Source: DASPWV01 sp046726375 (GTDB lineage: Bacteria > Acidobacteriota > Vicinamibacteria > Vicinamibacterales > UBA2999). Taken from it: a stretch of 64,000 nt of DNA. Shown here piece by piece: positions 47,008 to 55,920 of this stretch. The stretch spans positions 1 through 64,000 of the forward strand of contig JBKPAJ010000023.1 in the NCBI GenBank assembly GCA_046726375.1, written 5' to 3'. The notes beneath the pieces were generated by a model. That model ran no database searches, was not told the DNA's origin, and saw only the letters and a list, made by a program, of their open reading frames with translations. Position 1 is the stretch's first letter. Each line of letters begins with the position of its first letter. Position numbers and translations under genes: made by a program.

Positions 47008-47520
47008 TCATTTCAGCCGGATCGCAAAAAGACGTTCGCCGTATTGAACCGCCTGGCCGTTCTCCACATAGACACTCACGACTTCGCCGTCGTACTCGGA
47101 GTCGATCTCGTTCATCAACTTCATCGCCTCGATGATGCAGAGCACTTGCCCTTTCTTCACCACATCGCCGACGCTCGCAAAGGGTGGCGCACCTGGCTCC
47201 GAAGCGCGATAGAAGGTGCCGACAATCGGCGACTTCACAATCGCGAGTTCGGTACCCTCTTCAGGTGCGTCGGGTGCGTCAGGTACGGAAGGTGCGGTGC
47301 GCTGCTCAAGTGCAGCGGGTGCACCGAGTACGGGTGCGCCAGGTGCGAGAGGTGCGACAGGTGCGGCGATCACGGGGACCGCCTGCATCACTTGAACTGG
47401 AGAGTGTGGCGAGCTGCCGCTTTTGATCCGCAGCTTGACGCCGTCCTGTTCCAGTTCGAATTCGGTGAGTTCCTGCGCCCGAATGAATTCGATCAGGCGC
47501 TTTATCTCGTCCAGGGTCAT
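47008..47520 (-). CDS. accB: Acetyl-CoA carboxylase, biotin carboxyl carrier protein
   Basis: 170 aa. N-terminal helix (EIKRLIEFIRAQELTEFELE), an Ala/Pro-rich flexible linker (about 42-92) and the biotinyl domain with the biotin lysine in IEAMKLMNEI. The linker codons (GCACCT-type, ending in A or T) differ from the GC-ending codons elsewhere because it is made of a short DNA repeat. Confidence 0.96.
   Translation of the reverse strand: MTLDEIKRLIEFIRAQELTEFELEQDGVKLRIKSGSSPHSPVQVMQAVPVIAAPVAPLAPGAPVLGAPAALEQRTAPSVPDAPDAPEEGTELAIVKSPIVGTFYRASEPGAPPFASVGDVVKKGQVLCIIEAMKLMNEIDSEYDGEVVSVYVENGQAVQYGERLFAIRLK
47265..47385. repeat. GGTGCG repeat in accB linker
   Basis: AGGTGCGTC, GGGTGCG and AGGTGCGAC units occur about every 9 bp on the plus strand, coding Ala-Pro-x on the minus strand. 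The same kind of sequence is in the TPR gene at 48825-49045. Confidence 0.75.
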
Positions 47521-47529
47521 GGTTTACGT

Positions 47530-48756
47530 TCAAAACGTCCGCGGGACGTCGGTCAGCCACTCGGCGCCAGCCGCCGTCACGAGCACGTCGTCTTCAATAC
47601 GTACACCGCCCCAGCCGGGAAAATACACACCGGGCTCGAGCGTCATTACCATGCCGGGCGCGAGCGCAGGCTCGGCGCGATCGGCTCGTGCCCGCGTGAC
47701 GCGCGGGCCTTCATGAATCTCGAGCCCTAGGCCGTGGCCCGTGCCGTGCGTAAACGCGTCGGCCAATCCGTGGCGATCGAGCGCGGCACGCGCGGCCGAA
47801 TCCGCGGCTTCTGGCTGCCCTCCGGGCTTTAGCGCGTCAAAGGCGGCCTGCTGCGCCTCGATCACATGTGCGATCAGGCTTCGCTCACGCTCGGCAACCG
47901 GCGCGGCGTTCCCACCGCCGTTGCTGACGGCAACCACGGTCCTCGTGAGGTCCGTGCAATAGCCGTCGAGCGTGCCGCCGAAGTCCATCACCACCAGGTC
48001 GCCGGACTCAATCGTACGGTCCGACACCCGGCCATGCGGCAACGCCGCATTGGGCCCAGAGGCGACGATGGTATCAAACGCCGGTTTTTCGAACGCTACC
48101 CGTCGCAGCTCGCGTTCGATGTCCGCAGCCACGTCCGACTCGGTTCGGCCCGCTAAGGCTTTTGGGAGTATACACTTAGCGACGTCCGAAAGTCGCACGG
48201 CGCCGTCCCGCAGCCGCTCGACCTCCCAAGAGTCCTTCGTCAAACGAAGCTCTTCGACAAGGCCCTCCGTCTCGACCAGTTCCCGCTGGCCCTCGCCGCG
48301 ACCCTTCGACGGGTTCGGGGTCGCCCCGTGCGAAGTCGAGGGGTGAGCGAGCGGCGCGACTCGCGGTGACACCTTTATATATGCGAGCCTCGCGGTGATG
48401 CCGCGATGGCGGTGGACGCTCGTATGCGTTGCCTCGAACCCGACCCGAAGTCCAGCGAGGGAGGCCAATACCGAGACGATAGCCTCGTCATAGCTCGCGC
48501 CGGGATCGAGGATCGTGGGCGTCAGCAAAGGAAAGTCTTCCACTCGACTCAGGAGCGCGCCTGCATAACGACCGTCGCCGATCACCTGGAGCGAGTCGGG
48601 CGTGACGACGAGGGCGGCGGCGGACGCAAAAAAGCCGGTTAGATACGCGATGTTCGGGAGGCTCGTGACGAGAAGCGCGTCGAGCGAGCGCTGCTGCAGC
48701 GCAGCGCGCAACCGCGCAACTCTCGGCTCGAGATAGTCGGCGGGCGCAATGCGCAT
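47530..48756 (-). CDS. M24 metallopeptidase (Xaa-Pro aminopeptidase type)
   Basis: 408 aa. N-terminal creatinase-like domain (about 1-120), catalytic pita-bread domain with metal ligands in MDFGGTLDGYCTDLTRT (two Asp), THGTGHGLGLEIHE (His), TLEPGVYFPG (Glu) and RIEDDVLV (Glu). Between the domains (about 137-155) sits a repeat-encoded insertion (HPSTSHGATPNPSKGRGEG). It is 9 bp upstream of accB; efp, often found in this position, is absent. Confidence 0.92.
   Translation of the reverse strand: MRIAPADYLEPRVARLRAALQQRSLDALLVTSLPNIAYLTGFFASAAALVVTPDSLQVIGDGRYAGALLSRVEDFPLLTPTILDPGASYDEAIVSVLASLAGLRVGFEATHTSVHRHRGITARLAYIKVSPRVAPLAHPSTSHGATPNPSKGRGEGQRELVETEGLVEELRLTKDSWEVERLRDGAVRLSDVAKCILPKALAGRTESDVAADIERELRRVAFEKPAFDTIVASGPNAALPHGRVSDRTIESGDLVVMDFGGTLDGYCTDLTRTVVAVSNGGGNAAPVAERERSLIAHVIEAQQAAFDALKPGGQPEAADSAARAALDRHGLADAFTHGTGHGLGLEIHEGPRVTRARADRAEPALAPGMVMTLEPGVYFPGWGGVRIEDDVLVTAAGAEWLTDVPRTF
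48290..48350. repeat. TTCGAC-type REP repeat inside the M24 peptidase gene
   Basis: CCCTTCGACGGGTTCGGGG paired with CCCCGTGCGAAGTCGAGGGG forms an imperfect hairpin and encodes an in-frame linker. Same kind as 8104-8145 and 12598-12741. Confidence 0.7.
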
Positions 48757-48769
48757 GACTGCCAGTGGG

Positions 48770-49954
48770 TTAGCGTTTGAGTGCGGCTAGCCACGCCTCG
48801 AGTTCGGCGAGGATCGCGCGCTCAGAGCCAGGTGCGTCAGGTGGGGTGGGTGCGGGAGGTTCGGCAGATGCTGTGCGGCGGCGGTCGGGTCCGTCCGGTG
48901 CCGCTTGCCCCGAGCGAGCGGCAACGTTGCTTTGCGCGTCCGGGAGTCGAGCGTTGCGGTGCTCGGGTGCAGCGGGTGCACCCATCACGCCGGCAATCCG
49001 TACCTCACCTTCGGCACCTGCCGCACCGGTCGCACCTGTTAAGAGCGCTTCGACTTGCGGCGGCGCAGATTGGTCCGTGCGGCCGAGAGCGTTCAGCAAC
49101 TCGTCAAAATCGATCCCCGGCTGGTCGTCACTAGACGATGGCGGTGCAGCAGCTACGCTGGCTTCGAGCTGCGGTTCTGGTTCGGGTTCGGGCGCCGGTT
49201 GGGTCTCGGCGGCAGACCCGGACGGCGTCTCAAGCGTTGTTCTGACGCTGGAGATTAGCGCCGCGAGATCCAGCGGTGGCGCGATATCTACCGTGGGCGG
49301 CGCGGCGCCGGCCGCCCGCCCGCTGTTGACTGCGGGCCCCGTGTTGACGGGCGGCCCGAGGTGTACTGGCGACGCAGCGTCGACCGGCGATGCCGCCAGA
49401 ACCGGCGGCGCGAAAACCATCGGCGTCTGCGCGAGCGCTTCCGGAGGGGCCGCTTCGGCCAGCCGCAGCACCGCGTTCATCAGCTCGTTTTGCGCCTCCT
49501 CGAACGATAGCGTGCCCGGGTTCGCTGCCGGGGCCGTCTTGACGCCACCAAGCTCGCGATTGATCTGGTTGACCGTTTCTTCGAGCTCGGGATCGTGGCG
49601 TGCGAGCGGCAAGGCGCGATGGTAATACTGCAACGCTTGCTCGAGATCGCCGCGCCGCTGGTAGATGTCGGCGATGCCGCGAATGGCCGGGAGATTGTCG
49701 GGCGCGCTGTCGAGGACGCACTGCAACTCGTGCATCGCGGCGTCGAGATTGCCGCGTTCGACCAACGTCCGTCCGAGCGTCACGCGCGCCGACAAATACC
49801 CGGGATGGCGCGCGAGCCCCTCGCGGCACACTCGTTCCGCCTCTTCGAGATTACCGACGCGGCGGTACTCCTCAGCGAGTTGTGCGAAGGCGATTGAGGA
49901 CGGATCGGCGTCAACGCGCCGGCGAAGCTCCAGGATGCGAGGGTTATCTGGCAC
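48770..49954 (-). CDS. TPR protein with long disordered region
   Basis: 394 aa. About three TPR motifs in residues 15-125 (ARVTLGRTLVERGNLDAAMHEL, IADIYQRRGDLEQALQYYHRAL shown in part), then about 250 residues rich in Ala/Pro, partly repeat-encoded, and a short C-terminal helix (ERAILAELEAWLAAL). No signal peptide. The position next to the pilus operon suggests, but does not show, a role there. Confidence 0.8.
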   Translation of the reverse strand: MPDNPRILELRRRVDADPSSIAFAQLAEEYRRVGNLEEAERVCREGLARHPGYLSARVTLGRTLVERGNLDAAMHELQCVLDSAPDNLPAIRGIADIYQRRGDLEQALQYYHRALPLARHDPELEETVNQINRELGGVKTAPAANPGTLSFEEAQNELMNAVLRLAEAAPPEALAQTPMVFAPPVLAASPVDAASPVHLGPPVNTGPAVNSGRAAGAAPPTVDIAPPLDLAALISSVRTTLETPSGSAAETQPAPEPEPEPQLEASVAAAPPSSSDDQPGIDFDELLNALGRTDQSAPPQVEALLTGATGAAGAEGEVRIAGVMGAPAAPEHRNARLPDAQSNVAARSGQAAPDGPDRRRTASAEPPAPTPPDAPGSERAILAELEAWLAALKR

Positions 49955-49965
49955 GGCGAAAATTC

Positions 49966-50108
49966 CGAGGTTCCAAGTTCCTAGTTGCGAGTTCGTCGAC
50001 CCGCGTTCCGTAGTTCTGACTTTCCGAAGTCAGGGTTCGACAGCCAGGATTCCCGAACGACGGAACCCGGACTTTCGAACCCTGGAACTTCGGAACTCCG
50101 GAACCTCG
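49966..50108. repeat. Hairpin repeat of GGTTCC / GGAACTTCGG
   Basis: Outer arms CGAGGTTCC (49966-49974) and GGAACCTCG (50100-50108) are a perfect inverted repeat. Between them are many AGTTCC-, GGGTTCG- and CGGAACnC-type units with partial mutual complementarity. It fills the spacer between the TPR and PKD genes. Confidence 0.85.
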
Positions 50109-50113
50109 CGATG

Positions 50114-51160
50114 TTACCGCATTGACGCTCGGGTTGTCGTCGTGCTCCCAACCGTCACGCTAGCCGTCTTCGTGGCCGTCTGACCGATGTCGTCGGTGAC
50201 AGTGAGTGTCACGTTGTAAGTGCCTGCAAGGTTATAGGACCGGCTGGTCGTAGTGCCCTCCGCCGAACGGCCGTTGCCGAAGTCCCATGAATACGACACG
50301 AGTGTGCGTCCCGTTGCTGCCTGCGATCCGTTGGCATTGAAGAACACTGTCTGGCCCACGGCTGGAGTCGTCGGCGAGAAGACGAACTCCGCGGTTGGCG
50401 GCGTTCCCGCGCCGACGCTAATCGGCCGGGCCGTTTGTGATGAGAGGCCCAAAGCGTCGGTCGCGGTCAGTCGCACCTGATACGTTCCCGCACTGCGGAA
50501 CTGGTGCGTCGCGAAGATGCCGTTCGCGGTACTGCTGTCGCCGAAGTCCCACGTGTAAACGCAACTGGGACCGCACATGAACTCGTCACCTGTAATCGGA
50601 CTCACGTCGGTCGTTGTGGACGCGTCGAAGCTCACGGTATCAAACACTTTCGGGTTGGCGGGATCGGCGGTAAAGCGCGCGATCGGTGCGGCGTTGGGAG
50701 GATTGATGACGCCCGCGACAGTGAGACGCACGTCCACTGACCGCACGTCGGCCCCTGAATAGTCCGTTGCAATCGGGGTCACGATCAAGGTCACTACATG
50801 GCCCCTGCCGTTGACCTCTTTCGGCGGCGCCGTATAGGTCGCGCGCGCTCGTCCGTCGTCGCCCGTCACGAGACTCTTCGACGAAAGCGTGCCGATGTCG
50901 TACAGCACGCCGCCCTCGGAGATGTCGATGCGCAACCCGAGTCCGCGCACGGGCCGCCCGTCGGCGCCTGTGACCTCGATGTTGAGCACGCTCTGCGAGA
51001 ACCCGTCCTGCGGAATGGTGTCAGGCACGAGCGACAGCGCAATACGCGTCGCAAACTCGGAAGGGCCGGTCAGATCCGGCGCTTCGGTGTCGTGGACGGT
51101 GCAACCCGATACGGCAGTAACGAGCACCGCCATCACAAGGAATTTGAGAGACCTGCTCAT
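50114..51160 (-). CDS. Surface lipoprotein with Ig-like and PKD domains
   Basis: 348 aa from ATG 51160. Lipoprotein signal (SLKFLVMAVLVTAVSGC, lipidation Cys about 20). A bacterial Ig-like domain (about 40-155; NIEVTGADGRPVRGLGLRIDI type) is followed by two PKD domains with YTWDFGDSS and YSWDFGNGRS. PKD/Ig modules mediate adhesion or extracellular assembly. It is in the same strand and short distance behind pilQ. Confidence 0.85.
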   Translation of the reverse strand: MSRSLKFLVMAVLVTAVSGCTVHDTEAPDLTGPSEFATRIALSLVPDTIPQDGFSQSVLNIEVTGADGRPVRGLGLRIDISEGGVLYDIGTLSSKSLVTGDDGRARATYTAPPKEVNGRGHVVTLIVTPIATDYSGADVRSVDVRLTVAGVINPPNAAPIARFTADPANPKVFDTVSFDASTTTDVSPITGDEFMCGPSCVYTWDFGDSSTANGIFATHQFRSAGTYQVRLTATDALGLSSQTARPISVGAGTPPTAEFVFSPTTPAVGQTVFFNANGSQAATGRTLVSYSWDFGNGRSAEGTTTSRSYNLAGTYNVTLTVTDDIGQTATKTASVTVGSTTTTRASMR

Positions 51161-51206
51161 GGCCAGACCTTTTGAGTTCTCGTGTATGAACGTCCCCAAG
51201 TGCCGG

Positions 51207-51818
51207 CTACTCCTCGTCAGCGAAATCAGCGAAGTTCACGTTCACTGTGCCGGTCGCTTCCACTTCGTTGCCTGCCTGGTCGTGCCCCCAGAACGTGACT
51301 TGCGCGATGGCGTTGATGAACCGCCCGGCGCCGATCCTGGCCAGGTTGCTGAGAGGGGGCTCTAATTTGTTCACGAGACGAACGAGATCGAACACGGCCT
51401 GGGCAGTACCGCCGGCGGGGACCGTGACGGTGACGCCACCATCAAATCCCCAAGGCACGTCCACGCCGGGTGTGTTGCGGCCGTCTGCGCGAATGAAGCG
51501 CACGCGATAGCGGTTGAGCGTGACCGAGTTCAAGCTCGTCGGGCTCAGCGGTGCGGCGTCGGTGCCTGGATTCTTCATCACCAGGTGAAACGTCGCGCGC
51601 CCCGAATCGTTGACGGTGCCTCCGTTGGTGACGACGTCGGACAAGAGGAAGCCCGCGTACGTCGTCCCGCCCCCGGCCGACGCTTCAATGGCATCGATGA
51701 CGAGTATGACGGGCGCGCGTCCGGTTCGCGCCATCTCGCCGCACGATGTGCTTACCAACGTCGCGGCGGCCAAGACGGCAACGCTGATGCTTCTTTGCAG
51801 TTTCGTAGTCAACATCAC
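51207..51818 (-). CDS. Secreted protein (possible lipoprotein) next to pilQ
   Basis: 203 aa, N-terminal signal (RSISVAVLAAATLVSTSC) with a weak lipobox at Cys26. The mature part is beta-rich (GRATFHLVMKNPGTDAAPL, VPAGGTAQAVFDLVR, NVNFADFADEE), resembling an Ig-like or cohesin-like sandwich. It starts 10 bp after the pilQ stop and is followed by the PKD lipoprotein, so all are probably one transcript. Confidence 0.78.
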   Translation of the reverse strand: MMLTTKLQRSISVAVLAAATLVSTSCGEMARTGRAPVILVIDAIEASAGGGTTYAGFLLSDVVTNGGTVNDSGRATFHLVMKNPGTDAAPLSPTSLNSVTLNRYRVRFIRADGRNTPGVDVPWGFDGGVTVTVPAGGTAQAVFDLVRLVNKLEPPLSNLARIGAGRFINAIAQVTFWGHDQAGNEVEATGTVNVNFADFADEE

Positions 51819-51828
51819 TTCGCTCCAC

Positions 51829-54183
51829 CTAGCTCCGCGTGATCCGTGGGGTGATGAAGATGAGCAGCTCGTTGCTCACATCGGTTAACGTGTCGCGTTT
51901 GAACAGCCAGCCAAGCAGCGGAATCCGGTGCAGCATCGGGACGCGCCCTTCAGTTGCCTGCTCACGGCCCAGATATACCCCGCCGATGACGGTGGTCTCG
52001 CCGTCGGCGACGAGCACCGTGGTTTGCGCGCGCTGGGTATCAATCGGCGGAATGCCGTTTACTTGACGACTGAAGTCAGGCGACGCGTTCTCGAGGAATA
52101 CCCGCATGATGATCGTGTTGGACGCGGTGATCTGCGGCGTGACACGAAGCGTCAAGGCGGCCGGCTTGAAGCTCACGGTCACGGTGTTGTTGGCAACCGT
52201 TTGAATCGGGATTTCCGTGCCTTGTGTCATCTCCGCTTCCACGTTGTTCTGTGTGGCGACACGCGGGCTCGAAAGGACGCGGCCCCGGCCGGTCGACTCC
52301 ATCGCCGACAGGGCCACGTCGAGGTTCAGTGCTCCGTTCACTGACCCGAGCGCGATGCCGATAGCGCTGGTGGCTGCGGGAACACCGAGGTTGATGCCAG
52401 TGTCGGCCCGCGAATCGCCCTGCACTGGTCCCTGCAATCCGCCGGTCCGACCCGTGAGGCTGCCGGAGTTCGGGAATGCCAGCGGCGTCGTGTTGCCAAG
52501 CGCCGGATCGAGGCGGCCGTTGAGGCCCCACTGCACGCCAACCGCGCGCGCAAACTCGCGGTTGGAAGCGACAATGCGTGCTTCGATCTCGACTTGCGGT
52601 TGCGGACGATCGAGTGCCTTCACCAGCTCGGCAGCCGTCCCAAGCCGATCGGCGAGGTCGCGCACGATCAAGGTATTGGTCCGCGAATCCACCTGCACTT
52701 CGCCGCGCGCCGAAAGCGCACTGCGCGTCAGGATGGGGACCAGGTCCGGCGCCTTTGCATAGCTGAGAGGAACGGTGAGCACGCGAAGATCGCCGGCAAG
52801 CGCCTGTGCCTCTGCGAGCTTGCGCTGTTCTTCCTGCTCCTGCGCGAGCACGTTGAGCGGTGCGATTCGCACGACGGTGCCGTCAACCCGATATCCAAGT
52901 TTGTTGGCTCTGAGAATGATGTCGAGCGCCTGATCCCATGGCACATCGCGCAGCGATACGTCGACGGTGCCGTTGATCGTCGGATCGATGACGATGTTGA
53001 GCCCGCTGATGTCTGCGAACGTGCGCAGCACCGCGCGCAGGTCGGCGCCCTGGAAATCCAGGCTCACCGGCGTCCCGCGGAAACGCGGCTGCGCCTGATT
53101 CTCGGCGGTCTGCGAGCCCGTGATCTGCTGACCGTCCAGCATCGTGCCACCCGATTGTTGCAGTCGCGCGTTCGCGGCGAGTAGTGCCGTTGCCGCGGGG
53201 CTGTTGCCGGGAATCGGTGCATCAGGGGCGCTCGGCGCCGCCGCCGGTTCCGGAACGATGTCGGCGGGCACGGCAGGCGGAACCGGTTCGCCGGCGTTGC
53301 CCATGGCGCTGTCGAACAACACGCGCAGCTCGTCGCCTGCCTGCCCCACGCGATACGCAATTTGCTTGACGAGATCGACGACGACACGGGTCTCCAGCGG
53401 CTTGGCGCTGTTGGTCGCAACGCGAATGCGCTGAATTTCCCCCTCGTTGACTTCGGTCACGGCCGGCACGCCGCGCGAGCTCACGTTGGCGAAATCGAGC
53501 CACACGCGCGCCGGGCCGTGCTTGGATTCCTGCACCGATGCGGCAACCAGCTGCCCGTCTGCGCGGATCGTGACACCAGCGCCACTGGGCAAGGCGCGCA
53601 CACCACGCAGAGACTTCGCTGGCGGCGCGGCAGGGTCAAAGCCGCGCGACATTACGGACTTGCTTTCGGTATTGGCAACAGTGGGGCCGGCCTTCGGGCC
53701 GGCCGCGGGGTCGGCGTTCGTGCCAGCCGGCCTCTCCACATCGACATAGATCACATTGCGCGCGCTGTGCACGTTGGGCACCGCGGGTCGGTCCATCTTG
53801 ACGCGCACGCGGGCAACCGATGCGCCATCAGGCGCTGTCGTCTCCTCGACGTCGACGCCGACCACCGGCGGCACCGGACCCACTGGCTCGGCGAGCACGC
53901 CCGCGGCGACGTTGCGCAGATCGATCACCACGGTGAGCGGATCGGGCTGGCTGGTGACGTACGCCACCGGCTCGCTCGACTCGATCATGATGGTGCTGAC
54001 GCGCGCATCGAGCTTTGACGCGATCGCGGTGAGTTCCGCCCGCGCCGCAGAGCCGTTTTCGGCGCCTCCGTTGGCAGTCACCGATGCGACAAACGCGGCG
54101 CCGAGGACACTGGCGATCACCAGGGAACGCGCGTGACGGACGTTCGCGTGGAACGGCCGTGACGAACGTACGAAAATGCCCAT
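51829..54183 (-). CDS. pilQ: Type IV pilus secretin PilQ
   Basis: Outer-membrane ring through which the pilus passes, 784 aa. Signal region (1-40), AMIN domains (about 45-280; VVIDLRNVAAGV, VWLDFANVS), STN domain (SLDFQGADLRAVLRTFADIS), N1 domain and C-terminal secretin domain (GTEIPIQTV, VPMLHRIPLLGWLFKRD, LLIFITPRI). ATG overlaps the pilP stop by one base. Confidence 0.95.
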   Translation of the reverse strand: MGIFVRSSRPFHANVRHARSLVIASVLGAAFVASVTANGGAENGSAARAELTAIASKLDARVSTIMIESSEPVAYVTSQPDPLTVVIDLRNVAAGVLAEPVGPVPPVVGVDVEETTAPDGASVARVRVKMDRPAVPNVHSARNVIYVDVERPAGTNADPAAGPKAGPTVANTESKSVMSRGFDPAAPPAKSLRGVRALPSGAGVTIRADGQLVAASVQESKHGPARVWLDFANVSSRGVPAVTEVNEGEIQRIRVATNSAKPLETRVVVDLVKQIAYRVGQAGDELRVLFDSAMGNAGEPVPPAVPADIVPEPAAAPSAPDAPIPGNSPAATALLAANARLQQSGGTMLDGQQITGSQTAENQAQPRFRGTPVSLDFQGADLRAVLRTFADISGLNIVIDPTINGTVDVSLRDVPWDQALDIILRANKLGYRVDGTVVRIAPLNVLAQEQEEQRKLAEAQALAGDLRVLTVPLSYAKAPDLVPILTRSALSARGEVQVDSRTNTLIVRDLADRLGTAAELVKALDRPQPQVEIEARIVASNREFARAVGVQWGLNGRLDPALGNTTPLAFPNSGSLTGRTGGLQGPVQGDSRADTGINLGVPAATSAIGIALGSVNGALNLDVALSAMESTGRGRVLSSPRVATQNNVEAEMTQGTEIPIQTVANNTVTVSFKPAALTLRVTPQITASNTIIMRVFLENASPDFSRQVNGIPPIDTQRAQTTVLVADGETTVIGGVYLGREQATEGRVPMLHRIPLLGWLFKRDTLTDVSNELLIFITPRITRS

Positions 54184-54674
54184 TACTTGACCTCTCCGCG
54201 CAAGTACTTGCGCACTTCGCGCTGCTTTTCGAGCGACAGCGGATCGTTCACTTCCTGGAGCATGACGACGGACTGAGCGTTAATCCCGCGCACGCTGCCG
54301 TCCATCAAACGGTCACCGCTACGAACCGTGTAGGTCTTGCCATCGGCGGCACCCACCATCGCCACCCAGGCACCACGGCTGTGCAGGATCCCTTTGACAA
54401 CGACCTCTTCGACCATCACGCCGGCAATCCCTTCGGCGCGCTTCTGTTGCGCCCCGGGTTGCCGCGCATCCGACGTGCCTCGATTGAAGAGGCTCACAAA
54501 CGGATCGCGCCGGCTCTCCGGCAAGTACTGGAAGTTGGGCGGCGGCGTCGGTGCGTCCGACGGCGGCGCCGGCGGGGGAACCGGAGCGGCTGCAGGCGCC
54601 GGCGGCGGTGTCTGCCCGGCTTCGCCCGCGACGATGCCTACCGAAAACGCCAAAGCGAGCAGCATCGTCTTCAT
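54183..54674 (-). CDS. pilP: Type IV pilus assembly protein PilP
   Basis: 163 aa, signal/lipoprotein-like N-terminus, Pro-rich linker, the SRRDPFVSLF box, and a C-terminal small beta domain (VVKGILHSRGAWVAMVGAADG, displayed in part). Links the PilMNO platform to PilQ. 4-bp overlap with pilO. Confidence 0.88.
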   Translation of the reverse strand: MKTMLLALAFSVGIVAGEAGQTPPPAPAAAPVPPPAPPSDAPTPPPNFQYLPESRRDPFVSLFNRGTSDARQPGAQQKRAEGIAGVMVEEVVVKGILHSRGAWVAMVGAADGKTYTVRSGDRLMDGSVRGINAQSVVMLQEVNDPLSLEKQREVRKYLRGEVK

Positions 54675-55285
54675 TCGGTCTTCTTCGGCGCGCTTGCGCT
54701 GGGCGCCAATCCTGGGGTGTTGGCTCCGCCGATCAACACGAACGTGGTTGCGGTGCAGCTCACGTTGATGCTGGCGTGGGGCTCAGGCTGTTGCTTGGCC
54801 CTGATGTCCAACTTGCCCACGTTGATCAAGCGCGGAAACTTGCTCACGCGATCGAGAAAGGCACCGAGATTGTGATAGCTGCCTTCGAGCTCGAGGCTGA
54901 TTGGCCACTCGGCATGCATGGCCTTGGTGCTCACCGGCTGCGGCTTGAAGCTGCGGACGACGAGATTCGACTGCACGGCCAGCGTCTGAATGCGGCGCAG
55001 CAGATCGCCTGCGTCTTTCTCCGCGGGCAGGATCGGCTTCAATGCTTCGAGACGCAGGCGCCGTTCCTCGACCTCCTTGCGGAAATCGGCAAGCCGCCGC
55101 GCGGCCTCACGCCCCTTGTTGATCCGCGCCTCAACCTTCGCGAGTTCGGCTTCCTGGACCTTCATCGCTTCGCGTGCAGGCGTCTCGTAGCAGTAATAGA
55201 AGGCGCCCGCTGCGCCGGCCGAAAGCAGGACAAAGAGCACCAGCTGCGCTTTCCAGGAGAGCTTGCTGACCGAGAGATCAGCCAT
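54671..55285 (-). CDS. pilO: Type IV pilus inner membrane protein PilO
   Basis: 204 aa: one membrane helix (AQLVLFVLLSAGAAGAFYYC), a coiled coil (about 40-80; KVEARINKGREAARRLADFR) and a ferredoxin-like C-terminal domain (ISLELEGSYHNLGAFLDRVS). Dimerises with PilN. Confidence 0.9.
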   Translation of the reverse strand: MADLSVSKLSWKAQLVLFVLLSAGAAGAFYYCYETPAREAMKVQEAELAKVEARINKGREAARRLADFRKEVEERRLRLEALKPILPAEKDAGDLLRRIQTLAVQSNLVVRSFKPQPVSTKAMHAEWPISLELEGSYHNLGAFLDRVSKFPRLINVGKLDIRAKQQPEPHASINVSCTATTFVLIGGANTPGLAPSASAPKKTE

Positions 55286-55920
55286 CAGTTACCACCCCTG
55301 CCGGCCGGCTTGGCTGCCGGAGGCGGCGCCAGCCCTGCCATTTGAAACGTGCCTTTGATGACGAAGCGGATCAGGTCGGGCCCGTTCTGCTGGCCTTGTG
55401 GCTGATGCTGGCCCTGCGCGACGGCGCTGTCGATGATTTCGACCGGCCGCTTGAAGTAGTGCGACGCTTCGAGGTTGCCGACGAAATCGGACAACGTCGT
55501 GAGCTGCAAGGTGCGGCCTTCGATCGTCACGTCGAAGCGGTCCTGCTTCATGCTCGTCAGCCACATCATGTCGGGCAGCGCGCGGCTCACCTGATCAACG
55601 ATGTGCACCGGCGCGTTTTGACCCTTGCGAAGTTCGTTGATCAGCGTCTCGCGCTGCTCGAGTTGCGCGCGGGTCGCTTCCAGGCTGGCGAGTTGATTCA
55701 GCACTTCTGACAGCCGCTGCTCTTCACGGCGAGCGGCGTCGAGGTCGCGCGCGAGTTGCGCTTGCTGGTTTTGAATCGACCAGAAGCGCCAGCCGATGAG
55801 CAGCATGGTGATGATGAGAATGAAGCTGCTCGCGACCGTCATCTTCTGACCGACCTGCATCGGTCGGCCGACGCTCTTGGCGATGCGGCGCTCGCCCTCA
55901 GTGAGGTTGATGCGAATCAT
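55285..55920 (-). CDS. pilN: Type IV pilus inner membrane protein PilN
   Basis: 211 aa. N-terminal INLTEGERR motif that docks into PilM, one membrane helix (SSFILIITMLLIGWRFWSI), a coiled coil (about 50-95) and a C-terminal domain (FDVTIEGRTLQLTTLSDFVG). Overlaps pilM by 4 bp. Confidence 0.92.
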   Translation of the reverse strand: MIRINLTEGERRIAKSVGRPMQVGQKMTVASSFILIITMLLIGWRFWSIQNQQAQLARDLDAARREEQRLSEVLNQLASLEATRAQLEQRETLINELRKGQNAPVHIVDQVSRALPDMMWLTSMKQDRFDVTIEGRTLQLTTLSDFVGNLEASHYFKRPVEIIDSAVAQGQHQPQGQQNGPDLIRFVIKGTFQMAGLAPPPAAKPAGRGGN

